Shown here: piece by piece, positions 11,502-20,820 of the stretch | Position numbering within the stretch: position 1 is the stretch's first letter | Layout: each line of letters opens with the position of its first letter | DNA from: Streptomyces canus | Lineage (GTDB): Bacteria; Actinomycetota; Actinomycetes; Streptomycetales; Streptomycetaceae | Assembly (NCBI RefSeq): GCF_001514145.1 | Contig: NZ_KQ948656.1 | Span: forward strand, 124,001-188,000 | Reading direction: 5' to 3' | Length of the DNA: 64,000 bases | Position numbers and translations under genes: made by a program | Notes under the pieces: model-generated | What the model was told of the DNA's origin: nothing | Seen by the model: the letters and a program-made list of their open reading frames with translations, nothing else | Database searches by the model: none

Positions 11502-12425
11502 TCAGCCGACGGTCAGGTCAGAGCGCACGAGGGTCCCCGACCGCCCGTGGACGATCTCGTACGCGGCGTCGAGGGCGCCGATGGCGGCCAGACCACCTGT
11601 GCGTTCGACGAACCGGGCGGCGGCCTCCGTCTTGGGGCCCATCGAGTCCTCGCAGAAGCCGCCGCGCCGCAGATCGTCGGGGGTGACGTCGAGGACGGAC
11701 TGCTGGTGCCTGGTGCCGTAGTCGGCGTAGACGTTCGGCACGTCGGTGAGGATCAGCAGGAAGTCGGCCTTGAGTTCCTCGGCGAGCAGGGCGGCCGTGA
11801 GGTCCTTGTCGACGACCGCCTCGACGCCGGTCAGCGCGCCGGTGTCGTGGTCGGCGGTGACGGGAACGCCCCCGCCGCCGGCGCAGATGACCAGCGCGCC
11901 GCAGGCGAGCAGGTCATGGATGGTCTCGGTCTCCACGATCCCCTCGGGCGCGGGTGAGGCGACGACCTGGCGCCACCCGGTGGTGTCCTTGGCGATGTGC
12001 CAGCCGCGCCTTCGCGCGAGGGAGTGGGCGACGTCCCGGGGATACACGGGGCCGACGCGCTTCGCGGGCCGTGCGAACGCCGGATCGTCGCCCCGTACCA
12101 GGGTGTGGGTGACCAGTGCGGCGATCTTGCGTCCGGGGAGCGTGTCGTGCAGGGCCCGGACCAGCAGCGAGCCGATCAGGCCCTCGGTCTGGGCGCCGAG
12201 CAGGTCGAGCGGGAAGGGGGCGGTCAGGACCGGGTCGGCCGCGCTCTCCATGGCGAGCAGGCCGATCTGCGGCTCGTTGCCATGAGTGATGACGATCTCG
12301 TGTTCGAGGGCGAGGGCGGCGACGGCGGTGGCCACCCGGTCGATGTTCGCCTGCTGTACGGCCGCGTCGGGGCGATCACCCCGGCGCAGCAGGGCGTTGC
12401 CGCCGCGGGCGATGACGATACGCAC
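11502..12425 (-). CDS. arcC: Carbamate kinase
   Basis: A 307-residue amino-acid-kinase-fold enzyme making ATP and carbamate from carbamoyl phosphate and ADP. The start is GTG 12425 with a GGAGGA site. It has the N-terminal GGNALLRRG, the ITHGNEPQIGLLA segment, an internal CAGGGGVPV nucleotide loop, DKDLTAALLAEEL and MGPKTEAAARFVE, all typical of carbamate kinases. No arginine deiminase or ornithine transcarbamylase gene is adjacent, so the source of carbamoyl phosphate is not shown. It shares the minus strand with the universal stress protein 118 bp upstream and probably belongs to its operon. Substrate-level ATP formation fits an energy-limited, low-oxygen state. Confidence 0.93.
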   Translation of the reverse strand: MRIVIARGGNALLRRGDRPDAAVQQANIDRVATAVAALALEHEIVITHGNEPQIGLLAMESAADPVLTAPFPLDLLGAQTEGLIGSLLVRALHDTLPGRKIAALVTHTLVRGDDPAFARPAKRVGPVYPRDVAHSLARRRGWHIAKDTTGWRQVVASPAPEGIVETETIHDLLACGALVICAGGGGVPVTADHDTGALTGVEAVVDKDLTAALLAEELKADFLLILTDVPNVYADYGTRHQQSVLDVTPDDLRRGGFCEDSMGPKTEAAARFVERTGGLAAIGALDAAYEIVHGRSGTLVRSDLTVG

Positions 12426-12543
12426 GGTTCAGTCCTCCAGTGTGGCGAGCTCCGGCCCGTCGAGGCCGCAGGTGTCGAGCAGTGCCCGGTTCGGACGGTT
12501 GCGGTGGTCGGGCGGTGCGGATCGGAGCACCGTGGGAACCGGT

Positions 12544-13452
12544 TCAGGCGTGCGGTACGACGGCGACAGGGCAGCCGACATGGTGCAGTGCAGCGTGCGT
12601 CACCGGGCCGATGTGCGTGCCGAGGTGACCGTCCCGGACGCGGCGCCCCACCACGACGAGGGAAGCACCGGCCGAGGCGCGCACCAGTGCGGTGGCCGCC
12701 CTGCCTTCGGAGACGGTCTCGGTCACGGAGATCTCGGGGAACTTCTCGCACCACGGACGCAGCGTCGAGACGACGGTGCGTTCCTGTGCCGCCAGTAGCT
12801 CCGGCCCGGCCCCTGTGGCCGCGTGCAGGTCGCCACCGTCGGCCGAGGGAACGCTGAAGGCCTGGATCACGTGCAGTGCGGCGCCGTAGCACCCGGCGAA
12901 CTCGAAGGCGAACTCGATCAGCTCGTCGCAGGGGTGCCGGGTGTCCAGCCCCAGGACGACATCGCGGTACGGGGTCCCGGGAATCTCCTCCGGCGAGACA
13001 CCGTCGGACGCCGGAAGGTGTTCGTCGGCGGCGGCCTCGCCCGCCCGGACGAGCACCACGGGGCGGACCGACCTGGCCACGACCCGCTGGGACACGGATC
13101 CGACCAGGAAGCCCGCGACACCGCCGAGCCCACGGGAGCCCAGCACCAGCAACTCCGCCTCCCCGGGCGCGGCGAGCAGGGCGTCGACCGCGGAGCCGGA
13201 CACCAACTGCCCGACGATCCGCAGCCCGGGGTGTGCGGCCCGGACGCTGCCGGACGCTCGGTCCAGGGTCTGCTGGGCCCACTCGCGCTCACTCGTGCCC
13301 ATGGGTACGGAGGCGGCCGGACGGGAATGCCAGGTCCACGCGTGCACCAGCCTCAACGCGGCTCCGCGACGCAGGGCTTCCCGGGCCGCCCAGTGTGCGG
13401 CCGCGAGGCTCTCGGTGGAACCGTCGACTCCTGCGGTGACGTGCTGCAGCAT
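12544..13452 (-). CDS. Tandem-domain universal stress protein
   Basis: A 302-residue protein made of two UspA domains. The start is ATG 13452 (MLQHVTAGVDGSTESLAAAH) after GGAGGAGG. The first domain ends with the ATP-binding signature LGSRGLGGVAGFLVGSVSQR and the second starts RDVVLGLDTRHPCDELIEFA. In the second domain the signature is changed to GRRVRDGHLGTHIGPVTHAA. It is the only one of three universal stress protein genes in the window that is intact. It probably binds ATP and protects cells in stasis. DevR-type boxes lie 140-190 bp upstream, shared with the divergent cyclic-nucleotide-binding gene. Confidence 0.92.
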   Translation of the reverse strand: MLQHVTAGVDGSTESLAAAHWAAREALRRGAALRLVHAWTWHSRPAASVPMGTSEREWAQQTLDRASGSVRAAHPGLRIVGQLVSGSAVDALLAAPGEAELLVLGSRGLGGVAGFLVGSVSQRVVARSVRPVVLVRAGEAAADEHLPASDGVSPEEIPGTPYRDVVLGLDTRHPCDELIEFAFEFAGCYGAALHVIQAFSVPSADGGDLHAATGAGPELLAAQERTVVSTLRPWCEKFPEISVTETVSEGRAATALVRASAGASLVVVGRRVRDGHLGTHIGPVTHAALHHVGCPVAVVPHA

Positions 13453-13582
13453 GCTGCCTGCCTCCTCCGTTTGAGCCTGTGTGCTCTTCCGGGTCGAGCC
13501 CGGCGCGGAATGTGGCGCCGCTGTGCGCGCACCCCCTTCCAACGGGTTGTCCCTCGTCTTCATCGAACCGCCGGGCTTGTTC

Positions 13583-13648
13583 CCGGCCAAGGGGCCCAAG
13601 GGCTCTCACGGGGTACCGGACGGCCCGGCGATGGGGCCGGGTGGCCCA
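13583..13648. promoter_or_regulatory. Two DevR/OsdR-type boxes between divergent operons
   Basis: GGGGCCGGGTGGCCCA (13633-13648) matches 12 of 16 and CCGGCCAAGGGGCCCA (13583-13598) about 10 of 16 positions of the palindrome. They lie between the universal stress protein gene (minus) and the cyclic-nucleotide-binding gene (plus) and could serve both. Confidence 0.5.
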
Positions 13649-13716
13649 TGGCCCAGGAGCAGGCACGGGGACACGCTGGACATGGCAGGTTCGTACGCCC
13701 TGACTGGAGGCACGTC

Positions 13717-14181
13717 ATGAACGCTCCCGCCACGGCCGGCATGATGCAGGCGCTGCCGGCCGAGCACCGTCATCGGTTGATGTGCTTCGCCCGGGAGGTG
13801 TCGTTCCCTCAGGGCACCCGCCTCTTCGAGGAAGGCGGCAAAGCGGATCGGTTCTGGATCATCCGTACCGGCACCGTCGCCCTCGACATGCATGTGCCCG
13901 GCCGCCGCGCGGCCGTCATCGAGACCCTCGACCACAACCAACTCCTCGGCTGGTCCTGGCTGTTCGCCCCGCACAGCTGGCATCTGGGCGCCGAGGCGAC
14001 CAGCCCGGTGCGCGCCTACGAGTTCGACGCCACCGCAGTCCGCTCGATGTGCCGGGACGACCCCGCGCTCGGCGCGAGCGTCGCCCAGTGGGTGGGGGCC
14101 GTCCTCGCCCACCGCCTGCGCTCGTCCCGCACCCGGCTGCTGGACCTGTACGCCCCCTACGGCAGCGGCAGCCTCCTGTGA
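13717..14181 (+). CDS. Cyclic-nucleotide-binding-fold protein without a DNA-binding domain
   Basis: A 154-residue protein with start ATG 13717 after GGAGG. It consists of a single cNMP-binding beta-roll: FPQGTRLFEEGGKADRFWII, then GTVALDMHVPGRRAAVIETL, ending with a helix. The usual Crp/Fnr helix-turn-helix is absent; the protein stops after AHRLRSSRTRLLDLYAPYG. It may sense a ligand and act through protein contacts. It is followed after 38 bp by the CBS-BON gene, so the two form an operon. Similar pairs occur in OsdR regulons of Streptomyces (from memory). Confidence 0.87.
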   Translation: MNAPATAGMMQALPAEHRHRLMCFAREVSFPQGTRLFEEGGKADRFWIIRTGTVALDMHVPGRRAAVIETLDHNQLLGWSWLFAPHSWHLGAEATSPVRAYEFDATAVRSMCRDDPALGASVAQWVGAVLAHRLRSSRTRLLDLYAPYGSGSLL

Positions 14182-14219
14182 GCGCGCCGAGTCGAAGTGA
14201 CAGTGCCGAAGGAGGCGTC

Positions 14220-14924
14220 ATGCACGGCACACCGCACATCGTCAGCGACGTGATGACCCAGACCGTCGCCGCCATCGGCCGGGGCGCCTCCTTCAAGGAG
14301 ATCGTGCGGATGATGCACGACTGGAAGGTCAGCGCCCTGCCCGTCCTGGAGGGCGAGGGCCGCGTCGTCGGGGTGGTGTCCGAGGCCGACCTGCTGCCCA
14401 AGGAGGAGTTCCGCGACAGCGACCCCGACCGCTACACCCAGCTGCGCCGACTGTCCGACCTCGCGAAGGCCGGCGCGGTGACCGCGGGGGAACTGATGAC
14501 CTCGCCGGCCCTCACCGTCCACGCGAACGCGACGCTCGCCCAGGCCGCACGGACCATGGCGCACGAGAAGGTCAAGAGGCTGCCCGTCGTCGACGACCTG
14601 GGCATGCTGCAGGGCATCGTCAGCCGCGCCGACCTGCTGAAGGTGTTCCTCCGCGAGGACGAGGACATCGCGGAGGAGGTCCGTCGCGAGGTGGTGTCGT
14701 ACCTCTTCCCCACTCCGGCGTCATCCGCCCGCGTCGCGGTACGGGACGGTGTCGTGACGCTCAGCGGTCGTCTCCGGGATGCGTCCCTGGTGCCCGTGGC
14801 AGCACGGCTGATCCGCGCCGTCGAGGGGGTCGTGGACGTGGAGTTCAATGTCTCCGCGCACAGCCGTTCCTCTGAGGCGGCCCCTGTCCCGTCGCGTCCC
14901 AGCGAGGACGCCGCACCGTCGTGA
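14220..14924 (+). CDS. CBS-domain pair with C-terminal BON domain
   Basis: A 234-residue protein starting ATG 14220 after GGAGG. Two CBS motifs are clear: VSDVMTQTVAAIGRGASFKE...VSALPVLEGEGRVVGVVSEA and AGELMTSPALTVHANATLAQ...VKRLPVVDDLGMLQGIVSRA. A BON domain follows (VAVRDGVVTLSGRLRDASLV...VEGVVDVEFNV), then a Ser/Pro-rich tail. CBS pairs bind adenosine ligands; BON domains often contact membranes or lipids. A role in sensing energy charge in the dormancy island is plausible. Second gene of the operon with the cyclic-nucleotide-binding protein. Confidence 0.92.
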   Translation: MHGTPHIVSDVMTQTVAAIGRGASFKEIVRMMHDWKVSALPVLEGEGRVVGVVSEADLLPKEEFRDSDPDRYTQLRRLSDLAKAGAVTAGELMTSPALTVHANATLAQAARTMAHEKVKRLPVVDDLGMLQGIVSRADLLKVFLREDEDIAEEVRREVVSYLFPTPASSARVAVRDGVVTLSGRLRDASLVPVAARLIRAVEGVVDVEFNVSAHSRSSEAAPVPSRPSEDAAPS

Positions 14925-15077
14925 ACGCCCCGCGAGGGAAGGTTGCGGCATCGCGGCGCAGTACTGACGGCGTCGCGCACGTCCTCGTCCAGGGCGCACC
15001 CACCGTACGGCGACCACCCCGGCTGCGCGTAGCCGCCTTGAGGAGCTGAGTGTTCTCGACTCCTTCGAAGGATGCGT

Positions 15078-15973
15078 TCAGTCGTGCGCGACCACGGCGA
15101 CGGGGGCGGTGGCGTGGTGCAGGACCGCGTGCGTGACGGATCCGATGTGGACGCCGATCGGGCTGCGGCGGATCCGGCGGCCGACGGACGACCAGCGATG
15201 CGTCGCGGGAGGCGTCGATGACGTGATGGGCAGGGCTTCCGGACCGGGACTCCTCGAGGACTTCGACGTCCGGGTACTTCTGCCGCCAGGGGCGCAGCAC
15301 CTCGGTCAGCGCGGCGGCCTCCTGTCGGCCGAGCGGGCAGGCCGTGGGCGGAGTAGGGCGGAGGGTTCCAGCCGTGCACGACCCTCAGCGAGGTACCGCG
15401 GCGGGCGGCCTCCTCGAAGGCGAAAGCGAGCACCGTGTCGTCTGTGCGGCTGGTGTCGAGGCCGAGCACCACGGGCCGGTACGCGGTCGCGGCGGACGGG
15501 ATGCCCGCGGGATCCCCCTCGTGCTCGCCGGCTGCCTGCTCTCCGGCCCGCACCAGGACTACGGGGGTCTCCGTGCCCGCGATCACCGCCATGCCCACGG
15601 ATCCCACGAGGGATCCCCCGATCCCGCTCAGCCCGCGCGAGCCGAGGACCAGCACCTCGGCGCCCTTCGCCGCCACGGCCAAAGCATCCGCCGGCCTGCC
15701 GGGAATCTGCCCCATGTCCACCGTGCACGCCGGGATGGCGCAGGCGCAGTCCCTCGGCCGTCTCACGCGGAATGCGCTCGCTCCAGTGCGCTTGCGTCTC
15801 GGCCCCCAGGAGCGGGTTCTGCGCCATGGGCTCCGGGCGGGGTGCCCAGACGTGCACCAGCCGCAGTGGCAGTCCGCGCAGGTTCGCCTCGCGGACCGCC
15901 CACTCGGCGGCGGCGCGGCTCTCGGACGAGCCGTCGAGGCCCAGGGTGACGTTGCCGATGCCGTCCGCGCCAT
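15078..15973 (-). pseudogene. Tandem universal stress protein with multiple frameshifts
   Basis: The family can be followed in order only by switching frames: LGLDGSSESRAAAEWAVREA near 15950, VHVWAPRPEPMAQNPLLGAE, then LGSRGLSGIGGSLVGSVGMA and RPVVLGLDTSRTDDTVLAFA, then LRPWRQKYPDVEVLEESRSG, and a last C-terminal piece ending VAVVAHD at TGA 15078. At least four frame changes are needed over about 900 bp, too many for sequencing error. It is convergent with the CBS-BON gene. ATG 15973 is a possible former start. Confidence 0.85.
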
Positions 15974-16080
15974 CACAGGGCCCGGAGAACCGCTAAAGAA
16001 GCGAGGATCCGGTCTGCGGAAGCAGCGGCGCACCCGCGGGCCGTTAGGCATCTCGCGGCCGCCCAAGGCCCAGGAGAATC

Positions 16081-17820
16081 ATGAGATCCTTCGGCCCGAG
16101 GAGGATCATGTCCCAGAGCTCGGTCGGCAGTGCTCGCATGTGGCGCCGTCTCATGCCCGGGCTCGCTGCGCTGCTCGGCTATCGGCGCTCATGGCTGAAG
16201 GGCGACGTCCTGGCCGGAGTGACGGTGGCCGCGTATCTCGTGCCCCAGGTGATGGCATACGCGGGCGTAGCCGGCCTGCCGCCGGTCGCAGGACTGTGGG
16301 CGATCCTGCCCGCGCTCGCCCTGTACGCCCTGCTCGGCTCCTCCCGCCTTCTGTCGGTCGGCCCCGAGTCGACGACCGCGCTGATGACGGCGACCGTGGT
16401 CGGTCCGTTGGCCGCAGGAGATCCGGCGCGCTACGCAACGCTGGCGGCCACGCTCGCGATCGCAGTTGGCCTGTTGTGCGTGGTGGCATGGGCGGCGCGG
16501 CTCGGTTTCGTCGCGGACCTGCTGTCCCGACCGGTGCTGATCGGGTATCTGGCGGGCGTCGCACTGATCATGATCGTGGACCAGCTCCCCAAACTCACTG
16601 GTGTGCGGACGACAGGCTCGGCCTTCTTCCCTCAACTGTGGTCCTTTGCAGGGCACTTGCCGCGGCTCCACGTGGCCACGGTGTTGTTCTCCGTCGCGGC
16701 GCTCGGGGTCCTCTTCACGGTGGCCCACTTCTTCCGCGCCTTCCCCGGTCCGCTGCTCGCCGTGGTGTTCGCCACGGCCGCCGTGTCCGCCTTCGACCTC
16801 GACGGCCGATACGGCATCAGGGTGATCGGCGACGTCCCCTCGGGCCTGCCCACCGTGGCGGTGCCGGACATGACCGAGTTGCCGCACCTGGTGCTCCCCG
16901 CCCTGGGCGTCCTCCTGGTCGGCTACACGGATTTCATCCTCACCGCGCGGGCCTTCACCAAGCACGAGGACGGGGACTCCGGGCTCGACCCCAACCAGGA
17001 GTTCCTGGCACTGGGCGCCGCCAACCTCGGCGCGGGCACGCTGCACGGCTTCCCGGTCAGCAGCAGTGCCAGCCGTACCGCACTGGCCTCCTCAGCCGGC
17101 GGTCGCAGCCAGGCGTACTCACTGGTGGCCGGCGCGGCCGTCCTGTCGGTCCTGCTCTTCCTGAGCCCCCTGCTCTCCCGCACACCAACGGCGGTCCTCG
17201 GCGCGCTCGTCGTCTACGCGGCGGTCCGCATGATCGACCTGGCGGGCTTCCGACGGCTGGCGTCCTTCCGCCGCCGGGAACTCCTCCTGGCGCTCGGCTG
17301 CCTGGCAGGGGTTCTCGCCCTCGACATCCTGTACGGCGTGCTGGTCGCCGTCGGTCTGTCCGTGGCCGAACTGCTCACCCGGGTGGCCCGCCCGCACGAC
17401 GCCGTCGAGGGCCTGGTGCCCGGCGTGGCCGGCATGCACGACATCGACGACTACCCGCAGGCCCGCACCATCCCCGGCCTGCTCGTCTACCGTTACGACT
17501 CCCCACTCTTCTTCGCCAACGCCGAGAACTTCCGCCGCCGGGCCCTGGCCGCCGTCGACGAACAGACGGAACCGGTCCGCTGGTTCGTCCTCAACACCGA
17601 GGCCAATGTGGAGGTCGACATCACCGCCCTGGACGCGGTCGACGAACTCCGCCGCGAGCTCGCGCACCGCGGCATCGTCTTCGCCCTCGCCCGCGTCAAG
17701 CAGGACCTGCTGGACGACCTGACGGCGTACGGCTTGACGGACACCGTGGGCAGCGATCGGATCTTTCCGACCCTGCCGACGGCCGTGACCGCTTACCGGA
17801 CGTGGAGCGGTGATCAGTAG
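16081..17820 (+). CDS. SulP-family anion transporter with STAS domain
   Basis: A 579-residue permease (570 if ATG 16108 is used). Each candidate start follows an AGGAG-type site and ATC (AGGAGAATCATG and AGGAGGATCATG), which looks like a small local duplication. The membrane part has the SulP signature in GVTVAAYLVPQVMAYAGVAG and about 11 hydrophobic segments. The C-terminal STAS domain starts around PGLLVYRYDSPLFFANAENF and ends with the AHRGIVFALARVKQDLLDDL segment. Such proteins carry sulfate, bicarbonate or related anions. A weak DevR-type box (16037-16052) lies upstream. Whether it belongs to the dormancy regulon is uncertain. Confidence 0.92.
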   Translation: MRSFGPRRIMSQSSVGSARMWRRLMPGLAALLGYRRSWLKGDVLAGVTVAAYLVPQVMAYAGVAGLPPVAGLWAILPALALYALLGSSRLLSVGPESTTALMTATVVGPLAAGDPARYATLAATLAIAVGLLCVVAWAARLGFVADLLSRPVLIGYLAGVALIMIVDQLPKLTGVRTTGSAFFPQLWSFAGHLPRLHVATVLFSVAALGVLFTVAHFFRAFPGPLLAVVFATAAVSAFDLDGRYGIRVIGDVPSGLPTVAVPDMTELPHLVLPALGVLLVGYTDFILTARAFTKHEDGDSGLDPNQEFLALGAANLGAGTLHGFPVSSSASRTALASSAGGRSQAYSLVAGAAVLSVLLFLSPLLSRTPTAVLGALVVYAAVRMIDLAGFRRLASFRRRELLLALGCLAGVLALDILYGVLVAVGLSVAELLTRVARPHDAVEGLVPGVAGMHDIDDYPQARTIPGLLVYRYDSPLFFANAENFRRRALAAVDEQTEPVRWFVLNTEANVEVDITALDAVDELRRELAHRGIVFALARVKQDLLDDLTAYGLTDTVGSDRIFPTLPTAVTAYRTWSGDQ

Positions 17821-17935
17821 CCGGCCCGGTGAGCCGTCCTCCACTGCGCGACGCTTGCAAGGCGCCTGATGTCGCGGCTTACCCAGGTCGGTTATCGCGG
17901 ATGGAGCTGGAGGACGCGGGTGTGGAGCCCGGCAG

Positions 17936-18136
17936 ATGTGGCGGCAGTGGACCGTCGTCGAGCGCCGCACCAGGACCCCGAGCGCGGGGGCCTGCGTGCT
18001 GCGTCCCGCCGACGGGGTCCGCCGACTGCGGCAGTACAGCCTGTCCTCGGACCCGAGCGGGGATGTGCGGCAGAGCACCGTCAAGCGGGTCGCCGGCACG
18101 GTCGACGCGCGGGAAGGCAGATGGCCAGGTGCTTGA
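17936..18136 (+). pseudogene. Flavohaemoprotein (Hmp) reductase-domain remnant
   Basis: The frame reads MWRQWTVVERRTRTPSAGAC, then VLRPADGVRR, and RQYSLSSDPSGDVRQSTVKR before TGA 18134. These are two pieces of the FAD-binding domain of flavohaemoproteins: the VVERR...RPADG strand and the RQYSLS...VKRV flavin motif. The 15-20 residues normally between them (PGQYVSV region) are deleted, and the globin and NAD domains are missing. Flavohaemoproteins detoxify nitric oxide, a common member of hypoxia regulons. The rest of the 17821-18277 interval shows nothing else. Confidence 0.65.
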
Positions 18137-18277
18137 GGTGGACGGCCGACAGCCGCGGTCGGCACATGAACGGCGAGCGGTCCAACGGTCGACCCGGGCC
18201 GGGTAGTAGCGCCGGCTGAGAACGTCACGGTCTCCTTTATCACCGCGGGCGGCGCTCACTCCGAGCCCCCGGCGGCC

Positions 18278-19297
18278 TCAGGCCGGGTTGCGGCCGATGA
18301 AGAACTCGCGGAACGGGTCCGTGCTCGGTTCGAGGCCGGCGTCGACGAGGCCCTTGCGCAGGGCGTTCATCTGGGCGTCGTGGATGCGCTGGGTGGGCAT
18401 GCGCAGGGGGCCGCCGTTGTAGCCCTGGAGCCAGCCCTGGAACTTCCATGCCTGGCGGTTGATGAAGGCGCCGCCGTGCAGGGCCGGGGCGAGCCCCGAC
18501 TTGATCTTGCGGGCCGGGTGGAGCTGCCAGTAGATGTCGGCGGCGGCGTCGTACTTGCCTTCCCGCAGGAGTTGGAAGACGCGCGGGATCATCGGGCCGT
18601 AGTACTCGTGGTCGCTGGTGGCGGAGAACCGGAGGGGCATGATCTGCGACAGCGGGATCAACTCCCCCTCGATGGGCATCGAGATGACGACCTCGTCGCC
18701 GAAGTGACGGTGGCACTCGATGACGCTCTGGATGCTGGGGAAGCCGCCCTCGGCCTTGATGGCGACGATGTTGGGGCAGTCGTCGAGCAGGCGCCGGATC
18801 AGGCGTACGGGGATGTCGGAGGGGTGGATGCGCGGGCTGAAGCCCCACAGGTACATCGGGAAGAGCATGACGCCGAGGTTCGTCGCGTCGCAGACGGCCT
18901 TGGTGTAGTCGTAGATCTCCTGCTCGGACTCGGGGTAGAAGTTCGGCGGGTACGACAGCAGCACCAGTTCGGCGCCCGCCTGCTCCGCGCCCTTCACGGC
19001 CTCGATGTTCTGTTCCAGGTTGTTCCAGCTGGCGTGGTGGGTGAGCAGTAGCCGGTCGCCGGCCTCGTCTTTGATGATGCGCAGGAAGTCCAGGTACTCG
19101 GGGAGCTGGATGGAGACCTCCGAGACGCCGAGCGTGCCCATGAAGCCGTGCTCGATGGCGCGGCGGGTGTCGTGGCGGATTGCCCTCTCGTTGATCGCCG
19201 TCAGGTCGGCGGTGAAGGACGGGATCGTGCAGTTGACGACTCCGACGAGGTTCTCGCGTGCCCAGTCGCGGGCTTCGGCGCGGGTGTAGCGGGCCAT
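18278..19297 (-). CDS. Dihydrodipicolinate synthase/aldolase-family enzyme
   Basis: A 339-residue class I aldolase-type protein of the DapA/NanA superfamily, last gene of the catabolic operon. ATG 19297 (MARYTRAEARDWARENL) follows a GAGGAG site, 17 bp after the aldehyde dehydrogenase stop. The Schiff-base lysine is in NIVAIKAEGG. The tyrosine region that reads YNxP in true DapA is replaced by LFPMYLWGFSP, so it is not a lysine-biosynthesis enzyme. Members of this branch are retro-aldolases or hydratase-aldolases releasing pyruvate. Its aldehyde product could feed the neighbouring dehydrogenase (inference). Confidence 0.8.
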   Translation of the reverse strand: MARYTRAEARDWARENLVGVVNCTIPSFTADLTAINERAIRHDTRRAIEHGFMGTLGVSEVSIQLPEYLDFLRIIKDEAGDRLLLTHHASWNNLEQNIEAVKGAEQAGAELVLLSYPPNFYPESEQEIYDYTKAVCDATNLGVMLFPMYLWGFSPRIHPSDIPVRLIRRLLDDCPNIVAIKAEGGFPSIQSVIECHRHFGDEVVISMPIEGELIPLSQIMPLRFSATSDHEYYGPMIPRVFQLLREGKYDAAADIYWQLHPARKIKSGLAPALHGGAFINRQAWKFQGWLQGYNGGPLRMPTQRIHDAQMNALRKGLVDAGLEPSTDPFREFFIGRNPA

Positions 19298-19314
19298 GGT
19301 GTGCTCCTCACAGG

Positions 19315-20820
19315 TCAGATGGGTTCGTGGGCGGAGGTGGGGGTCTTCGCGCCTTCCCAGGCGAGGTACTTGAGCTCCAGGAACTCGTCGAGGCCGTAGA
19401 CCGAGCCCTCGCGGCCGATGCCGGACTGCTTGATGCCGCCGAAGGGGGCGGTCTCGTTGGAGATCAGGCCGGTGTTGATGCCGACCATGCCGGCCTCCAG
19501 GGCGGCGGCGACGCGCCAGATGCGCTCGGCGTCCTTGGCGAACAGGTAGGCGGCGAGGCCGAATTCGGTGTCGTTGGCCATGCGGACCGCGTCGCTCTCG
19601 TCGGTGAACCGCACCAACGGGGTCACCGGGCCGAAGGTCTCCTCGCGGGTGACGGCCATGTCGGCGGTGACGCCTGTCAGCACGGTTGGCTCGTAGAAGA
19701 GGCCGCCGCGTGCGTGGCGCCTGCCGCCGTGCAGGACAACGGCCCCGTGGGCGACGGCGTCGGAGACGTGGGACTCGACCTTCGCCACCGCGTCCTCGTC
19801 GATAAGCGGGCCCTGCTGGACGCCCTCGTCGAATCCGTCGCCGACGGCGAGGGCGCCGACCCGCTCGGCGAGTCTCTTCGCGAACGCGTCGTGGATCCCG
19901 TCCTGTACATAGACGCGGTTGGCGCTGATGCACGCCTGGCCGGTGTTGCGGTACTTGGTGGCGATCAGGCCCTCGACCGCCTCGTCGAGGTCGGCGTCGT
20001 CGAAGACGAGGACGGGCGCGTTGCCGCCCAGCTCCATCGATGTCTTCTTCACGGTCCGCGCCGCCTGGGCCAGCAGGAGCCGGCCGACCTCGGTGGAGCC
20101 CGTGAAGGTGATCTTGCGGACCAGTGGGTTGCCCGTCAGCTCGGGGCCGATCTCGCGCGGATCACCGGTGATCACGTTGAACACGCCCGCCGGGATGCCC
20201 GCCCGGTCGGCGAGTTCGGCGAGCGCCAGGGCGGTCAGCGGGGTCTGCTCGGCGGGCTTGAGGACCATCGTGCAGCCCGCGGCCAGAGCGGGCCCCGCCT
20301 TGCGGGTGATCATCGCGGCGGGGAAGTTCCACGGGGTGATCGCCGCGCACACGCCGACCGGCTCCTTCAGGACGACGATCCTGCGCGAGGCTTCCGGCGC
20401 CTCCATGATGTCACCGCGGATGCGCTTGGCCTCCTCGGCGAACCACTCCAGGAACGACGCCGCGTACGCGACCTCGCCGACGGCCTCCGCATACGGCTTG
20501 CCCTCCTCCAGGACGATCAGCCGGGCGAGGTCCTGCGCGTGCTCGGTGACCAGGTCGAACCAGCGCCGCATCAGCCGGGACCGCTCCTTGGCCGGGTGTG
20601 CTCGCCAGGCCGGCAGCGCGCGGTGCGCCGCATCGATCGCCGCGGTGGTCAACGCCTGGTCGAGCAGCGGCACTTCGGCCAGCAGGTCGCCGGTGGAGGG
20701 GTTGTGCACGGCGAGGGTGGCGTCGGTGGTGATCCAGGTGCCGTCGACGTATGCGGCGCTCCTCAGCAGGGACGGATCGTCGAGTTCTCTGCGTACGGCG
20801 TTGCTCACGGTGTTGCTCAC
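19315..20820 (-). CDS. NAD(P)-dependent aldehyde dehydrogenase, succinate-semialdehyde type
   Basis: A 501-residue aldehyde dehydrogenase. GTG 20820 overlaps the stop of the upstream gene by four bases (GTGA). Visible are the NAD-binding ITPWNFPAAMITRKAGPALA, the loop TFTGSTEVGRLL, the base Glu in SMELGGNAPVLVF, the catalytic Cys in NTGQACISANRVYV and the C-terminal APFGGIKQSGIGREGS. The spacing and wording match the GabD (succinate-semialdehyde/glutarate-semialdehyde) branch. Within an extradiol-cleavage operon it probably oxidises a semialdehyde product. The exact substrate is inferred from family only. Confidence 0.92.
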   Translation of the reverse strand: MSNTVSNAVRRELDDPSLLRSAAYVDGTWITTDATLAVHNPSTGDLLAEVPLLDQALTTAAIDAAHRALPAWRAHPAKERSRLMRRWFDLVTEHAQDLARLIVLEEGKPYAEAVGEVAYAASFLEWFAEEAKRIRGDIMEAPEASRRIVVLKEPVGVCAAITPWNFPAAMITRKAGPALAAGCTMVLKPAEQTPLTALALAELADRAGIPAGVFNVITGDPREIGPELTGNPLVRKITFTGSTEVGRLLLAQAARTVKKTSMELGGNAPVLVFDDADLDEAVEGLIATKYRNTGQACISANRVYVQDGIHDAFAKRLAERVGALAVGDGFDEGVQQGPLIDEDAVAKVESHVSDAVAHGAVVLHGGRRHARGGLFYEPTVLTGVTADMAVTREETFGPVTPLVRFTDESDAVRMANDTEFGLAAYLFAKDAERIWRVAAALEAGMVGINTGLISNETAPFGGIKQSGIGREGSVYGLDEFLELKYLAWEGAKTPTSAHEPI

